Shown: positions 10,183 through 20,100 of the stretch, piece by piece
How the letters are laid out: every line of letters starts with the position of its first letter
Position numbering within the stretch: the first letter of the stretch is position 1
Source of the DNA: Calditrichia bacterium
GTDB lineage: Bacteria > Calditrichota > Calditrichia > RBG-13-44-9 > J075
Length of the DNA stretch: 64,000 nt
Assembly: GCA_028284905.1 (NCBI GenBank)
Contig: JANQQU010000012.1
Coordinates: 1-64,000, forward strand
Direction of reading: 5' to 3'
Translations under genes and position numbers: made by a program
Notes under the pieces: generated by a model
What the model saw: only the letters and a program-made list of their open reading frames with translations
What the model was told of the DNA's origin: nothing
Database searches by the model: none

Positions 10183-10794
10183 ATGGGACTACGAAAATCG
10201 ATTAAGAAAATGAAGCCGCCCAGACCATGGCGCAATGCAGTACTGATATTGATGGGGATGATTGTCGGTTTGTCACTTTACCTGGCGCATGTCGCCAACG
10301 TTACTTCCTACCTGACAGATGATCCGAAAGCATGTGTAAACTGCCACGTAATGACGCCGCAATTCATTACCTGGAATCACAGTTCCCACCGGGAAGTTGC
10401 CACCTGTAACGACTGCCATGTGCCCCAGGATAACGTCTTCAAGAAATATCTGTTTAAAGCGAAAGATGGCCTCTATCATGCCACCATTTTCACTTTGCGT
10501 GCCGAACCGCAGGCGATCGTTATGCACGAAGCCGGACAGGAAGCGGTGCAGGGGAATTGCATTCGCTGCCATGGGGATCAGGTAACCGATCCGAAATCGA
10601 TGTCCTGGATTGACTCTCATGAGGCAAGCCGCACAGACAGAACCTGCTGGGATTGCCATCGGGAGATACCGCATGGTCGCATTCGCAGCCTAACATCTGT
10701 AGGGCTTCGCCTGGAACCGCTACCAGTGCATGAACAGGAAAAGTCGAAAACGCCGGGCTGGATGAAAACTAAAAAAGAAACCAACAATTATTAA
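10183..10794 (+). CDS. nrfH: Cytochrome c nitrite reductase small subunit NrfH
   Basis: A 203-residue NapC/NirT-family membrane cytochrome that takes electrons from menaquinol and passes them to NrfA. One N-terminal membrane anchor (about residues 20-38, VLILMGMIVGLSLYLAHV) is followed by exactly four haem sites, CVNCH, CNDCH, CIRCH and CWDCH, as expected for NrfH. The periplasmic part is of normal length. AAAGGATG precedes the ATG. nrfA starts 9 bases after the stop, so the two form an operon. The C-terminal tail is lysine-rich and probably unstructured. Confidence 0.96.
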   Translation: MGLRKSIKKMKPPRPWRNAVLILMGMIVGLSLYLAHVANVTSYLTDDPKACVNCHVMTPQFITWNHSSHREVATCNDCHVPQDNVFKKYLFKAKDGLYHATIFTLRAEPQAIVMHEAGQEAVQGNCIRCHGDQVTDPKSMSWIDSHEASRTDRTCWDCHREIPHGRIRSLTSVGLRLEPLPVHEQEKSKTPGWMKTKKETNNY

Positions 10795-10803
10795 GAGGGC
10801 AAT

Positions 10804-12312
10804 ATGAACGAGAAGATGAAGAACTGGTTGTTGTTTCTGGCAACTGTAGCTGTTGTGGTGTTGCTTAGCTTGCTGGTAAACAGCGTTGTGAATCGGAAAG
10901 CGGAATCGCAGTTTGCTTATCAACCGCAGGTTGATATTATGGAGAATGAGCCAAGAAATGAAGTTTGGGGACAAAATTTCCCCCGTCAATATGAATCATT
11001 TATGCGCACGGCTGATACGTCCTTTGTATCTTACTTGAATGGCTCAAAATTACGGGATGCACTGGAAGAGAATCCGGAACTGGTCGTACTTTGGGCCGGA
11101 TACGGATTTGCGAAAGATTACAACCAACCGCGTGGGCATGCTTACGCAGTTGAAGATATTCACAAGACTTTACGCACCGGTGGCCCGGTGGGACCAGGCA
11201 CCGGCCCGATGCCAAATACCTGTTGGAGCTGTAAGAGTCCGGATGTGCCCCGCATGATGGCAGAGAAAGGCGTTGCCGAATTCTACCAGGGGAAATGGGC
11301 GGATAAAGGCTCGGAAGTTGTCAATGCCATTGGTTGTGCGGATTGCCATAATTCCGAAGATATGTCTCTACAGATTTCCCGGCCGGCGTTGGTGGAAGGA
11401 TACGAATCGATGGGGAAAGATATCAACGAAGCTACCCACCAGGAAATGCGCTCCCTGGTCTGCGCGCAGTGTCACGTGGAATATTATTTCGATAAAAACC
11501 TTCCTGGTAAAGAAGGCACGCCGTATCTCACCTTCCCCTGGAAAAACGGTCTGTCCGTGGAAGCCATGGAAAAATACTATGATGACATGAACTTCAAAGA
11601 CTGGACGCATACAATCAGTAAAGCGCCAATGTTGAAATCGCAGCATCCGGGATACGAGCTGTACACATCCGGTATCCATGCCAAACGCGGCGTGGCCTGT
11701 GCGGATTGCCATATGCCTTTCCAGTCTGAAGGCGGTCAAAAATTTACCGATCACCATATTCGTTCCCCACTGGCAAACGTTGCGAACGCCTGTCAGGTTT
11801 GCCACCGTGAAGAGAAAGAGAACTTGCTGGCGAATGTGTTTGATACTCAGAAGAAAATTAAATCTACTCAGGGTGATCTTGAAAAATTACTGGTGCGTGC
11901 CCATGTGGAAGCAGGTAAGGCCTGGGAGCTTGGCGCAACCGAAGCGGATATGAAGGGTATTTTGATGGACATCCGCCATGCCCAGTGGCGCTGGGACTAT
12001 TCCGTGGCATCCCACGGCGGTAGTTTCCATGCCCCGGTAGAAGCGAGCAGAATTGTTTCTACGGGTATGGTGAAGGTGCAGGATGCCCGGGTTAAGCTGG
12101 CAAGATTACTCGCTAAATTAGGCTTTAAAGGCGAGGTGCCTTATCCCGATATCAGCAGTAAGGCAAAAGCACAGGCGTTTATCGGTCTGGATGTGGAGAA
12201 GATGATTCAAGAGAAGGAAAAATTCTTGAAAGAGCTGCTTCCGAAATGGATGGAAGAAGCAGAAAAACGGCAGGCGGCAATGCCGATTGTGGCGCCGAAT
12301 GCCAGTCATTAA
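10804..12312 (+). CDS. nrfA: Ammonia-forming cytochrome c nitrite reductase catalytic subunit NrfA
   Basis: A 502-residue periplasmic pentahaem enzyme that reduces nitrite to ammonium with six electrons, giving the host respiratory ammonification (DNRA). The catalytic haem has the diagnostic lysine-ligated site CWSCK at residues 140-144. The four others are CADCH, CAQCH, CADCH and CQVCH. An N-terminal hydrophobic segment (about 6-25) is a signal or anchor. The GAGGG ribosome site overlaps the end of nrfH. All five haem sites are intact and the length is normal, so the enzyme should be active. Confidence 0.97.
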   Translation: MNEKMKNWLLFLATVAVVVLLSLLVNSVVNRKAESQFAYQPQVDIMENEPRNEVWGQNFPRQYESFMRTADTSFVSYLNGSKLRDALEENPELVVLWAGYGFAKDYNQPRGHAYAVEDIHKTLRTGGPVGPGTGPMPNTCWSCKSPDVPRMMAEKGVAEFYQGKWADKGSEVVNAIGCADCHNSEDMSLQISRPALVEGYESMGKDINEATHQEMRSLVCAQCHVEYYFDKNLPGKEGTPYLTFPWKNGLSVEAMEKYYDDMNFKDWTHTISKAPMLKSQHPGYELYTSGIHAKRGVACADCHMPFQSEGGQKFTDHHIRSPLANVANACQVCHREEKENLLANVFDTQKKIKSTQGDLEKLLVRAHVEAGKAWELGATEADMKGILMDIRHAQWRWDYSVASHGGSFHAPVEASRIVSTGMVKVQDARVKLARLLAKLGFKGEVPYPDISSKAKAQAFIGLDVEKMIQEKEKFLKELLPKWMEEAEKRQAAMPIVAPNASH

Positions 12313-12321
12313 ATCCGTGAA

Positions 12322-12349
12322 TCAATCATGATTGACCGGTATTAACCGG
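12322..12349. promoter_or_regulatory. Two adjacent perfect palindromes downstream of nrfA
   Basis: TCAATCATGATTGA at 12322-12335 is a perfect palindrome, and CCGGTATTAACCGG at 12336-12349 is a second one directly behind it. They lie between nrfA and the barrel protein gene. They could be an operator or a weak attenuating hairpin. The first has the wrong half-site orientation for an FNR box (TTGAT..ATCAA). Confidence 0.3.
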
Positions 12350-12396
12350 AAAATAAGTAAATCATGGAATCAACAAAATTATAGTAGGGCTGAAAG

Positions 12397-13611
12397 ATGA
12401 AAACGATGAGAATGATAGCGATTTTACTACTTACGGCATTCGCAAGCACGATATTTCCGCAAACTGACTGGCAGCTGGACGGGCAGATTCGTCACCGCAT
12501 CGAGCTTGATAACCGTGATTTTAATAGCGACACCAATATTAATAGTTACAATCTATTAAGGTCTCGAATCGGTTTAACGATGAAGGTATCTGATAGCCTC
12601 TCAGGATACTTCCAGATACAGGACAGTCGCCGTTTTGGCGAAGAACAATCCACCCTGGGTGATGGCAGCGCAGACAATCTTGATTTTCACCAGGCCTATA
12701 TACAGATCGGAAATCTCTTTAATCTGCCGGTTAATGTTAAACTGGGACGTATGGAGGTCATTCAGGGCTCACAACGGTTCATCGGGGCCGTGGGCTGGCA
12801 CAATGTCGGGCGCAGCTTCGACGGGGTAATATTTAAATGGTTTAATGGTAAGAATTACATCGATATATATGCTTTCCAGGAAGTCGAAAGCAATGCCGCT
12901 GAGAATGATGGGGATAAAGGCGTTTATGGATTGAACGGCAATTTTCCATTAAATACGGATGTGACAGTTCAACCGTTTTTTATTTGGCAGCGGACAAACC
13001 CAAACGATGATTTAAACCGTTTTACCACGGGATTATACTTAAAAGGAAAAGCCGCCGGACAATTGGCTTACGAAGTAGATTTAGCCTACCAGGGCGGAAA
13101 GCTGGCGAAGCAGGATGTAACCGCGACATTGGCAGCTGCAAATGTTAGCTATACCTTTAAATCCAGCGCGAAGCCTACCTTGAAGGTGGGAGTGGATTTG
13201 GTCAGTGGAGATGATGACTTCGGCGATGACAAGGTAAAGGCGTTCGATACCATGTATGCCACCAATCATAAGTTTTACGGGTTTATGGATTATTTTCTGA
13301 ATTTGCCTGTGAACACCCTCGGACGTGGTTTGATTGATAGTCATGTGAGTCTTAGTATTAGCCCGAAGCAGAAAAGTCGTTTTAGCGTTATTTTTCATCG
13401 GCTGGCAGCACAACAGGATTTTGTTACAGACGGTGGAGAAACGGCGTCCCTCTTTGGGAATGAAATCGACCTTATTTATTCGCTGAAATATAGCAAAAAC
13501 GTAAATTTAACCGGTGGATTTGCAATCTTTTCACCAGGTGAAATATTCAAACAAACCCGTGGGGAAGATACTTCAACCTGGGCATTTGTGATGACGACTG
13601 TGCGTCTGTAG
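12397..13611 (+). CDS. Outer membrane beta-barrel protein, alginate-export-like porin
   Basis: A 404-residue protein with a signal peptide (1-20, ending IFPQ) followed by alternating amphipathic strands rich in aromatic residues and ending in a strand AFVMTTVRL, typical of an outer membrane barrel. The segments RHRIELDNRDF, LLRSRIGLTMKV, RLGRMEV-like KLGRMEVIQGSQRF and GRSFDGVIFKW match the alginate-export/AlgE-like porin family. It lies 84 bases behind nrfA on the same strand and may be co-transcribed, perhaps supplying an outer membrane pore. The real substrate cannot be read from the sequence. The family name does not imply alginate here. Confidence 0.75.
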   Translation: MKTMRMIAILLLTAFASTIFPQTDWQLDGQIRHRIELDNRDFNSDTNINSYNLLRSRIGLTMKVSDSLSGYFQIQDSRRFGEEQSTLGDGSADNLDFHQAYIQIGNLFNLPVNVKLGRMEVIQGSQRFIGAVGWHNVGRSFDGVIFKWFNGKNYIDIYAFQEVESNAAENDGDKGVYGLNGNFPLNTDVTVQPFFIWQRTNPNDDLNRFTTGLYLKGKAAGQLAYEVDLAYQGGKLAKQDVTATLAAANVSYTFKSSAKPTLKVGVDLVSGDDDFGDDKVKAFDTMYATNHKFYGFMDYFLNLPVNTLGRGLIDSHVSLSISPKQKSRFSVIFHRLAAQQDFVTDGGETASLFGNEIDLIYSLKYSKNVNLTGGFAIFSPGEIFKQTRGEDTSTWAFVMTTVRL

Positions 13612-13670
13612 GGCGCGCATATACACAGGGCGATCAATCGATCGTTTTGTGAATGAGGAGTAGAGTAAAA

Positions 13671-13710
13671 GACTAAAGGGTTGCGAAGAATTTTTCGTAA
13701 CCCTTTAGTC
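13671..13710 (-). terminator. Intrinsic terminator between convergent genes
   Basis: A 17-base stem (GACTAAAGGGTTGCGAA against its complement with one mismatch) closes a 6-base loop. Read on the minus strand it is followed by TTTTA, so it fits the end of the methyltransferase gene. On the plus strand it is followed by TATATAAT and may also stop transcripts from the barrel gene. Confidence 0.8.
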
Positions 13711-13717
13711 TATATAA

Positions 13718-14263
13718 TCAACGCTTAACATAAAAATAGTATTTATGCCGGTTGAACGTTTTTGTTAGATACTCAGAAGTACTTAAGGGAGGAAATTTGT
13801 ATTTGTCGAAAAGATTTAGTGCCTGGCATTCTTCCAGAGGAAAGGGACGGCGTTTGGCGATATCATTCCATCCCAGAATAAAAACTCCCTCCGCGCGGAG
13901 GCATTGATAACATTTCCGAAACGCTTTTTCTACATCTTCCCGCTCATCCAGCCCCCAACCGAAAACACCATTACAGACAATCAAATCTAATGAATTCTCA
14001 GCAAAATGTTGATCAATATTCTCAAGCGTATCGGTAATGTGCTGCTTTGCGCCATGTTTTCTTTGTCGCTGGTCCACGTCTAAAGTCCAGTAATCCTTCT
14101 GTTGAAATTGCGTATTATAGTTCCGGGTATACCATTTACATCCGACGAAGAGTATCCGCGAGAATTCGTTTTTTGGAATAAAGTAGGGGAAGATAACTTC
14201 TCTTAGTATATAACGGTCATCTAAGACTTTGTGCATCAGGTTGGTTAGGATTTTAATTGCCAT
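13718..14263 (-). CDS. Small class I SAM-dependent methyltransferase-like protein
   Basis: 181 residues with a Rossmann methyltransferase layout: a beta strand RILFVGCKWYT where the glycine-rich SAM loop should be (unusual VGCxWYT form instead of GxGxG), an acidic strand-end YWTLDVD, an ITDTLENID stretch, then SLDLIVCNGVFGWGL and the FILGWNDIAKR region typical of motifs IV-VI. The substrate is unknown. It lies 77 bases downstream of the SIR2-TPR gene on the same strand, with a terminator right behind its stop, so the two may form one transcription unit. It could be a housekeeping enzyme rather than a partner of SIR2. Confidence 0.72.
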   Translation of the reverse strand: MAIKILTNLMHKVLDDRYILREVIFPYFIPKNEFSRILFVGCKWYTRNYNTQFQQKDYWTLDVDQRQRKHGAKQHITDTLENIDQHFAENSLDLIVCNGVFGWGLDEREDVEKAFRKCYQCLRAEGVFILGWNDIAKRRPFPLEECQALNLFDKYKFPPLSTSEYLTKTFNRHKYYFYVKR

Positions 14264-14340
14264 GTTTATGTTATTAAAAAGATTTTTAGGAATAATTTGG
14301 AGAGGAAAAAAGCTGCCCGATTCAATATCTTACACAATTA

Positions 14341-16788
14341 TCAGGGTTTAATACTTTCCGATTTTTTGATAAGTAATTTTATCGCAGGATGGTTATCTTC
14401 GACGATAGGTTTTAAAATACTTAAAGCTTGCTGATAACTATCTTTGGCATTTTGATGGTCATTAAGACCTTGGTAAGCATCGCCCAGGATGCTAAAACAG
14501 ATTCCTTCTCCTTGCTTATCCCCTGTTTCCTTGAAAATTATATTCGCTTTGTTACAATATTCTATAGCTCTATTATAATCTTCAAGGGTATTATAAATAT
14601 CAGCAAGATTAAACAGAACAACGCCTTCATTCGATTTATTTCTAATTTCTATCGCGATCTTTAAAGCTTTCTCAAGCTTTTTAATTGCCATCGGATAATC
14701 ATCAAGGCGTCTGTGTAGTTTACCGAGGGATATTAGTATCTTTCCTTCTTCTTTGTTATTAGTTTCCTTTGCGATAAAAAGCGCCTGATATAAATGTTCT
14801 TTTGCGGTTAAAAGATCACCCAGGTTTTCATAAGTTGTCCCTAAATTGTAAAGCCATACGCCTTCGAGTCTTTTTTCGCCAATTTCTCTGGTGACACTTA
14901 GCGCTTGTTCCAAATTATCTTTCGCCTTTAGATAATCGCCCAGGCTGTTATGAGTTTGTCCCATACCGCCTAGCCATTTTGCTTCCCCCAGTCTGTCCCC
15001 AATTTTTTGAGAAATGTATAAGGCTTTTTTATAGTTTTCAAGCGCTTTAAGGGGTTCTCCGCTACTTTGGTTAACACCGGCTATGCAGCCAAACCAGCTT
15101 TCTTGCCCTCTTTCATCACCAATTTCTGTGCTGATCTTCAATGCTGTTTCAAAATTACATAAGGCTTTGGTATGATCACCCAGATTATAATATACGGTTC
15201 CCAAATTGCCAGACCACATTCCAATTTGATGTTTATCACCAATTTCTATCGCGATACGTCGTGCTTTTTCAAGATGATTTTCTGCCTCTGAATATTGACC
15301 ACAAGACTGGTAAGTCATTCCCAGGTTACCAATGCAGCTACATTCAGAGCGCTTGTCGCCAATTTCTTTGGATATGAATATGGCTTCTTTTAAGCTTTCA
15401 ATTGAGTTTATATAGTCAGCAATTTTCTCATATGCTTCGCCCAGGCCATTAAGCCAGAGAACTCTGGTTTGTTTATCATCGATTTCTGTTGCAAAATTTA
15501 ATGCCTGTTGATAACAGTTGATCGCTTTTGGATAATCACAAAGCGCGGAGTAAGTGAACCCTAAGTTTCCGATAAGACTATATTGTTTTTTTCTATTATC
15601 AACACCATTAAAAATATCCAATGCCATATTAAAGTAGTCTTGCGCTTTTTTGTGATTACCTTGTCCTAAGTAAATATTTCCTAAATTACCCCGGGCCCGT
15701 CCTTCTCCTTCTTTATCTCCTAATTGCTGGGCAATTTTTAAAGCTTTTTCATAATTTTCTATTGCAGGCTCAAAATTTGATATTCTATAAAAAACAGTGC
15801 CAGCGATGCTATATTTCATTCCACTTGAAAAAATCTCTATGGTACTAAGAAACCAGCGATTTACATATTCCTGCCATTCGATCTTCAGTGATGGAGGTTT
15901 CAGAGATACCTCCCTTTTTTCAGCAAGGCAGGAATCCCATATCTTGTTTATCAGTTTGGCTGTGTCATGTATAACCCAATTACTCTCAGGAAATTTTTTA
16001 AATGGGTTGTTTTGGGTTTTATCTGCCAGGTTTTTGACTCTTGGCTCATTTTCCTTTTGGTCTTCTGGTTTATTTTCCAGATGGTCTATTAGAAATATTC
16101 TTTTGTAATCTGATTTAATAGACTCGATTTGCGGAGAAATATCAAAAAGGTCTGAACAACTATACCCCAATATTAAGACTTTTCTATGCTGGCCTTTTGA
16201 GAAAATATACTCGATAACCTTTTGGCGTTGACGCGAAAGTACCTGTGATGCGACTTGTTTTAGTGTGATGGCCATATTTTCTTTATCTTCAACACTGCCG
16301 TGTATTTTAATCAGGCGAATGATGTCTTCATTCCAATCAATCTGTTTTAAATCGATATCTTTGGAGAAGACACGATAGTCTTTGTCTCTTATGAGGCCCT
16401 CACTCTCAAAAGCCCTTTCAATTAGAAGGTCAAAATTTGTAGTACAAATTGTGGTAACAAAGCCTGCTTTCGCTAACCCGGCTAAGAGAAGATGATTTGT
16501 ATTCGGTTCGCCTAATTCGAATATCTTAAGAATTTTTCGTAAATCGCTGTTCTCGCGTAAAATTTCTATAAATGCTTCGAAAGGAAGCCCCGCCTCTATA
16601 ATTTTCTCCACATCCTCGGGCGAAACATCTAATTTGTTCAGTACCTCACGTACTAAACTATTAGCCAGGGGCAGGCCAGAATTCAGTGAAATCCCCGCCC
16701 CACAGAATACAACAACCTCTTTATGCTTTATTGCCGTATCCAATTCAGCAAGGAACTTTTCAAAGATCTCGGAATTTTTCTTACTCAA
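14341..16788 (-). CDS. SIR2-like NAD-hydrolase domain fused to twelve TPR repeats (candidate defence protein)
   Basis: 815 residues. The N-terminal 270 residues are a SIR2 domain with visible NAD-site elements: FCGAGIS (about 30), TTNFDLL (about 115), the catalytic-histidine motif KIHGS and LGYSCSD (about 208). After a linker, residues about 323-805 hold twelve TPR units of almost exactly 40 residues with the pattern GNLGxxYxxLGDxxKA...ALxIAxEIGDK. SIR2 domains with sensor repeats are known in anti-phage proteins that deplete NAD; that role here is inference. The start is TTG with a GAGGAT ribosome site 7 bases upstream, and no internal methionine precedes the SIR2 fold. The gene is markedly AT-rich compared with the nrf and carbohydrate genes, which suggests acquisition. 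Confidence 0.85.
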   Translation of the reverse strand: MSKKNSEIFEKFLAELDTAIKHKEVVVFCGAGISLNSGLPLANSLVREVLNKLDVSPEDVEKIIEAGLPFEAFIEILRENSDLRKILKIFELGEPNTNHLLLAGLAKAGFVTTICTTNFDLLIERAFESEGLIRDKDYRVFSKDIDLKQIDWNEDIIRLIKIHGSVEDKENMAITLKQVASQVLSRQRQKVIEYIFSKGQHRKVLILGYSCSDLFDISPQIESIKSDYKRIFLIDHLENKPEDQKENEPRVKNLADKTQNNPFKKFPESNWVIHDTAKLINKIWDSCLAEKREVSLKPPSLKIEWQEYVNRWFLSTIEIFSSGMKYSIAGTVFYRISNFEPAIENYEKALKIAQQLGDKEGEGRARGNLGNIYLGQGNHKKAQDYFNMALDIFNGVDNRKKQYSLIGNLGFTYSALCDYPKAINCYQQALNFATEIDDKQTRVLWLNGLGEAYEKIADYINSIESLKEAIFISKEIGDKRSECSCIGNLGMTYQSCGQYSEAENHLEKARRIAIEIGDKHQIGMWSGNLGTVYYNLGDHTKALCNFETALKISTEIGDERGQESWFGCIAGVNQSSGEPLKALENYKKALYISQKIGDRLGEAKWLGGMGQTHNSLGDYLKAKDNLEQALSVTREIGEKRLEGVWLYNLGTTYENLGDLLTAKEHLYQALFIAKETNNKEEGKILISLGKLHRRLDDYPMAIKKLEKALKIAIEIRNKSNEGVVLFNLADIYNTLEDYNRAIEYCNKANIIFKETGDKQGEGICFSILGDAYQGLNDHQNAKDSYQQALSILKPIVEDNHPAIKLLIKKSESIKP

Positions 16789-17100
16789 CAGTTTATCCTC
16801 ATATCATAAAGGGATCTGGTTGCTATGGTTACAAATTAAACCTTAGAAGTTGATTATCCTTCTCAACAATATTCGCAGTGCCTGAAAACAGATGCAAATC
16901 CTTGCTATAATCCAGCAATCGTTTTAAATTGATTTTTTATTGCTTTATTTCAAGAGGATTTGCATATGAAAAATCTGGCAATACCCTCTTTCTTTTTCCT
17001 TACTCGGCTAATAATACTTGGTTTCGCCAGAGTATGTTTTTAATGTTATTGGCGGATACAGCATTTCTTATACATCATTAATTTCTTAAGCATATAGCAT
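16789..17100. other. Divergent promoter spacer with a 25-codon open frame
   Basis: 312 AT-rich bases between the divergent SIR2-TPR and sensor genes. A small plus-strand frame at 16966-17043 (ATG, 25 codons, hydrophobic and signal-like, MKNLAIPSFFFLTRL...) has AAGAGGA upstream. It may be the decayed start of a secreted protein or chance. No other feature is supported. The sensor start at 17101 has an in-frame stop two codons upstream and no clear ribosome site. Confidence 0.35.
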
Positions 17101-20100
17101 ATGATTTTATTGTTCAACAAAAAACATGTTTTTTTGGTTTCAATATTACTGGCGCTATTTATACTTATTGCAGATTCATTTGCTTTAGATCCGAATAAAA
17201 GAATTACCCAGTATGATACTCGTATTTACAACACTAAAGATGGTTTACCATTAAATTCACTACTAGACGTTTTCCAAGATTCTAATGGCTACATCTGGTT
17301 AGCCTCTCAAGAAGGGCTCATTCGCTTTGACGGGGTGAATTTTGAATTGCTGGATAATCAACAATATCCAGGATTGACTAATAACCACATTGTGGATATT
17401 AATGAATATGAAAATAAAGATTTATGGCTTAGTACAGAGGGGGGCGGTCTTTTCAGGTTTAATGGTAAAACTTTTCAGAATTACAACATCAGTAACGGGC
17501 TGCTAAGTAACAGTCTTATCTGCACGGCAACCGGACCAGATAAATCGATATGGGCCTTAGGAGAAGGCGGTATTGTAAAATTGGGGCCGGATTCTACGAC
17601 TCAATTTCCATTGGATATTAGATCCGGTGCAGCTTTTACGAATTCACTATTGGTTAGCAGTACAGGACAAGTGTATCTGGGTAGTAATGATTTGGGTTTA
17701 TTTGTTATCGATTCAAGTAACGTCGATACGATTCCATTGAATAATCAACAAGTAACGGCTCTATATGAAAGATCGAATGGTGATATTTTAGCCGGAACAT
17801 TAAGTGGACAATTATTCATTATCAATAATTTTAGCGCAAGCACTTTTAAACTCTCCTCATTACCAACCAACAACCCCATTCGAGATATTTTTGAAGACAG
17901 CGAAGGTAATATCTGGATTTGCCAGGAGAACATTGGCATTGTACGCTACTATAAAGGGCGATTTTCGATCTTAGGCCCTAAAAAAGCGCTAAACATCTAT
18001 TTTTTGATGAGTATGATTGAAGATTCTGAGGGTAGTCTCTGGTTTGCGAGCGAAGCAGGGCTTTTACAAATAAAAGATAATAAATTTATCACCTTTGGCT
18101 TACCTGAGGGACTTCCTATTGAAGCTGGTACATCAATCGTTGAAGATTCTGAAGGATTTATGTGGTTAGGCCAAAGAAACGGAGGTGTCAGTAAGTTCGA
18201 TCGCTATAGCATGGAAGTATATCTGACTGGAGATGGATTGGTTAGTAACTATGTTAAAGCCGTTGTATCTGATAAAAATAATGATATATGGTTAGGTACG
18301 GATAATGGACTAAACTTGCTCCAGGATGGCAACATCTTTTCATTTCCCAATGAGGATATGATATCGGAGAAAAACATCAATGCGCTCTACGTGGATAACG
18401 ATGGTGATTTGTGGATAGGGGCAAATAATGGTAATTTAATCCAATATGATGGGAATAACTTCACACAATACCAAATATCAGATGGCCGGCCGGGTAACAT
18501 TATTTCAATAATGCAGGATACTCATGAGAATTTATGGCTGGGAACGTTTAATGCAGGTTTGTTTCGAAAATCGGGCGATAAGCTTCACCATTTTACAAGC
18601 GCAGATGGCTTTAAAGCCTTGGGAGTTATCGCTTTATACGAAGATCGAAATGGGGTAATCTGGATCGGTACCGATCAGTTTGGTATATATCGCTATGAGA
18701 ATAATGAATTCTTCAATTACAACACTACAGACGGATTAAGTTTCTCCCGTATTTACTCTATACTTGAAGATGATTCAGGATATTTTTGGTGTCATGGAAA
18801 TAGCGGGGTTTTTAGAGTTAGTAAAATACAATTGGAAGATTATTACAATCAGAAAATTGAGAGAATAACCTGTGAAACATTTGATTTTCGTGACGGCATG
18901 CGGGAGACAGAGTGTAATGGCCGGCGCCAACCATCAGCATGGAAAAGCAGCGATGGCAGATTATGGTTTGCGTCTCTTGCTGGAGTTACATCTGTCGATC
19001 CGGAAAATATGCCTGTTAACAATGTTCTGCCGCCGGTTTATATAGAGAAAGTAGTCGCGAAGGATCAAGCTTTTAATATTAACACATTAGCATCTTCGCC
19101 GTTGGAAATTTCAGAGAGAAACATAGAGCTTCATTATACCGCATTGAGCTATCTGATACCGGAAAGGGTTCAGTTTCAATATCAACTGCATGGTTATGAC
19201 GAGACCTGGATTGAAGCCGGAAATCGCCGGTCGGCGTTTTACACCAACCTTCCCAGCGGTAACTACTCGTTCCGCGTTAAAGCCTGCAATAACGACGGTG
19301 TGTGGAATGAAACCGGCGCGGCCCTGGCATTTGTTATCCAACCCTTTTGGTATGAAACCTGGTGGGCAAAAAGTGTATTTGGTATTTTTGCTCTGATTCT
19401 TATTGTTTTTGCAACCCGGTTATACATTCGCAAAAATTTTGAACGCCAGCTCATAATCCTGAAAGCAGAACAGGCAACACACTTAGAGCAGCTCGATCGT
19501 ATGAAATCCCGCTTCTTTACCAATATTTCACACGAATTCCGTACACCATTGACCTTGATGATCGGTCCCTTGGAAGATTTGTCAAATGGCAAATTTACCG
19601 GCGATGTAAAAGCACAATACCAAATGATGATGCGCAACGGACAACGCCTCTTAAAATTGATTAATGACCTGTTGGATATCTCTCGCCTGGAAGCTGGCAA
19701 ATTATCATTAAATACGCAACAAATAGAGTTGAACGACTATTTGAAACGCGTTATTGCCGCTTTCGAATCCAGGGCTCGCCGTGGAAAGATTGGGCTGACG
19801 TTCACTCCTTCACCTGAGAAGTTGGAAGCGTATGTCGATATTGATAAATTGGAAACCATCCTTTTTAATCTGCTCGGTAATGCCTTTAAATTTACTCCGG
19901 AAAGTGGAGAAATAATAGTAGCATTGGGCAGGGCCAGTAAAAATTTGATCCAAACTATACCCTCTGCTAAATCGCCTGTTGAATGTGTGGAAATATCGGT
20001 CAGCGATAGCGGTAAAGGCATTCCTCCTAAAGAGTTGCCGCATATTTTCGATCGATTTCATCAAGGAGGAAGTAATTATACAAAAGATGATATCGTTGGC

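Noticed and set aside
16966-17043. 25-codon frame with ribosome-like AAGAGGA as a real small gene
   Set aside because: Too short to judge without conservation; reported only within the spacer entry.
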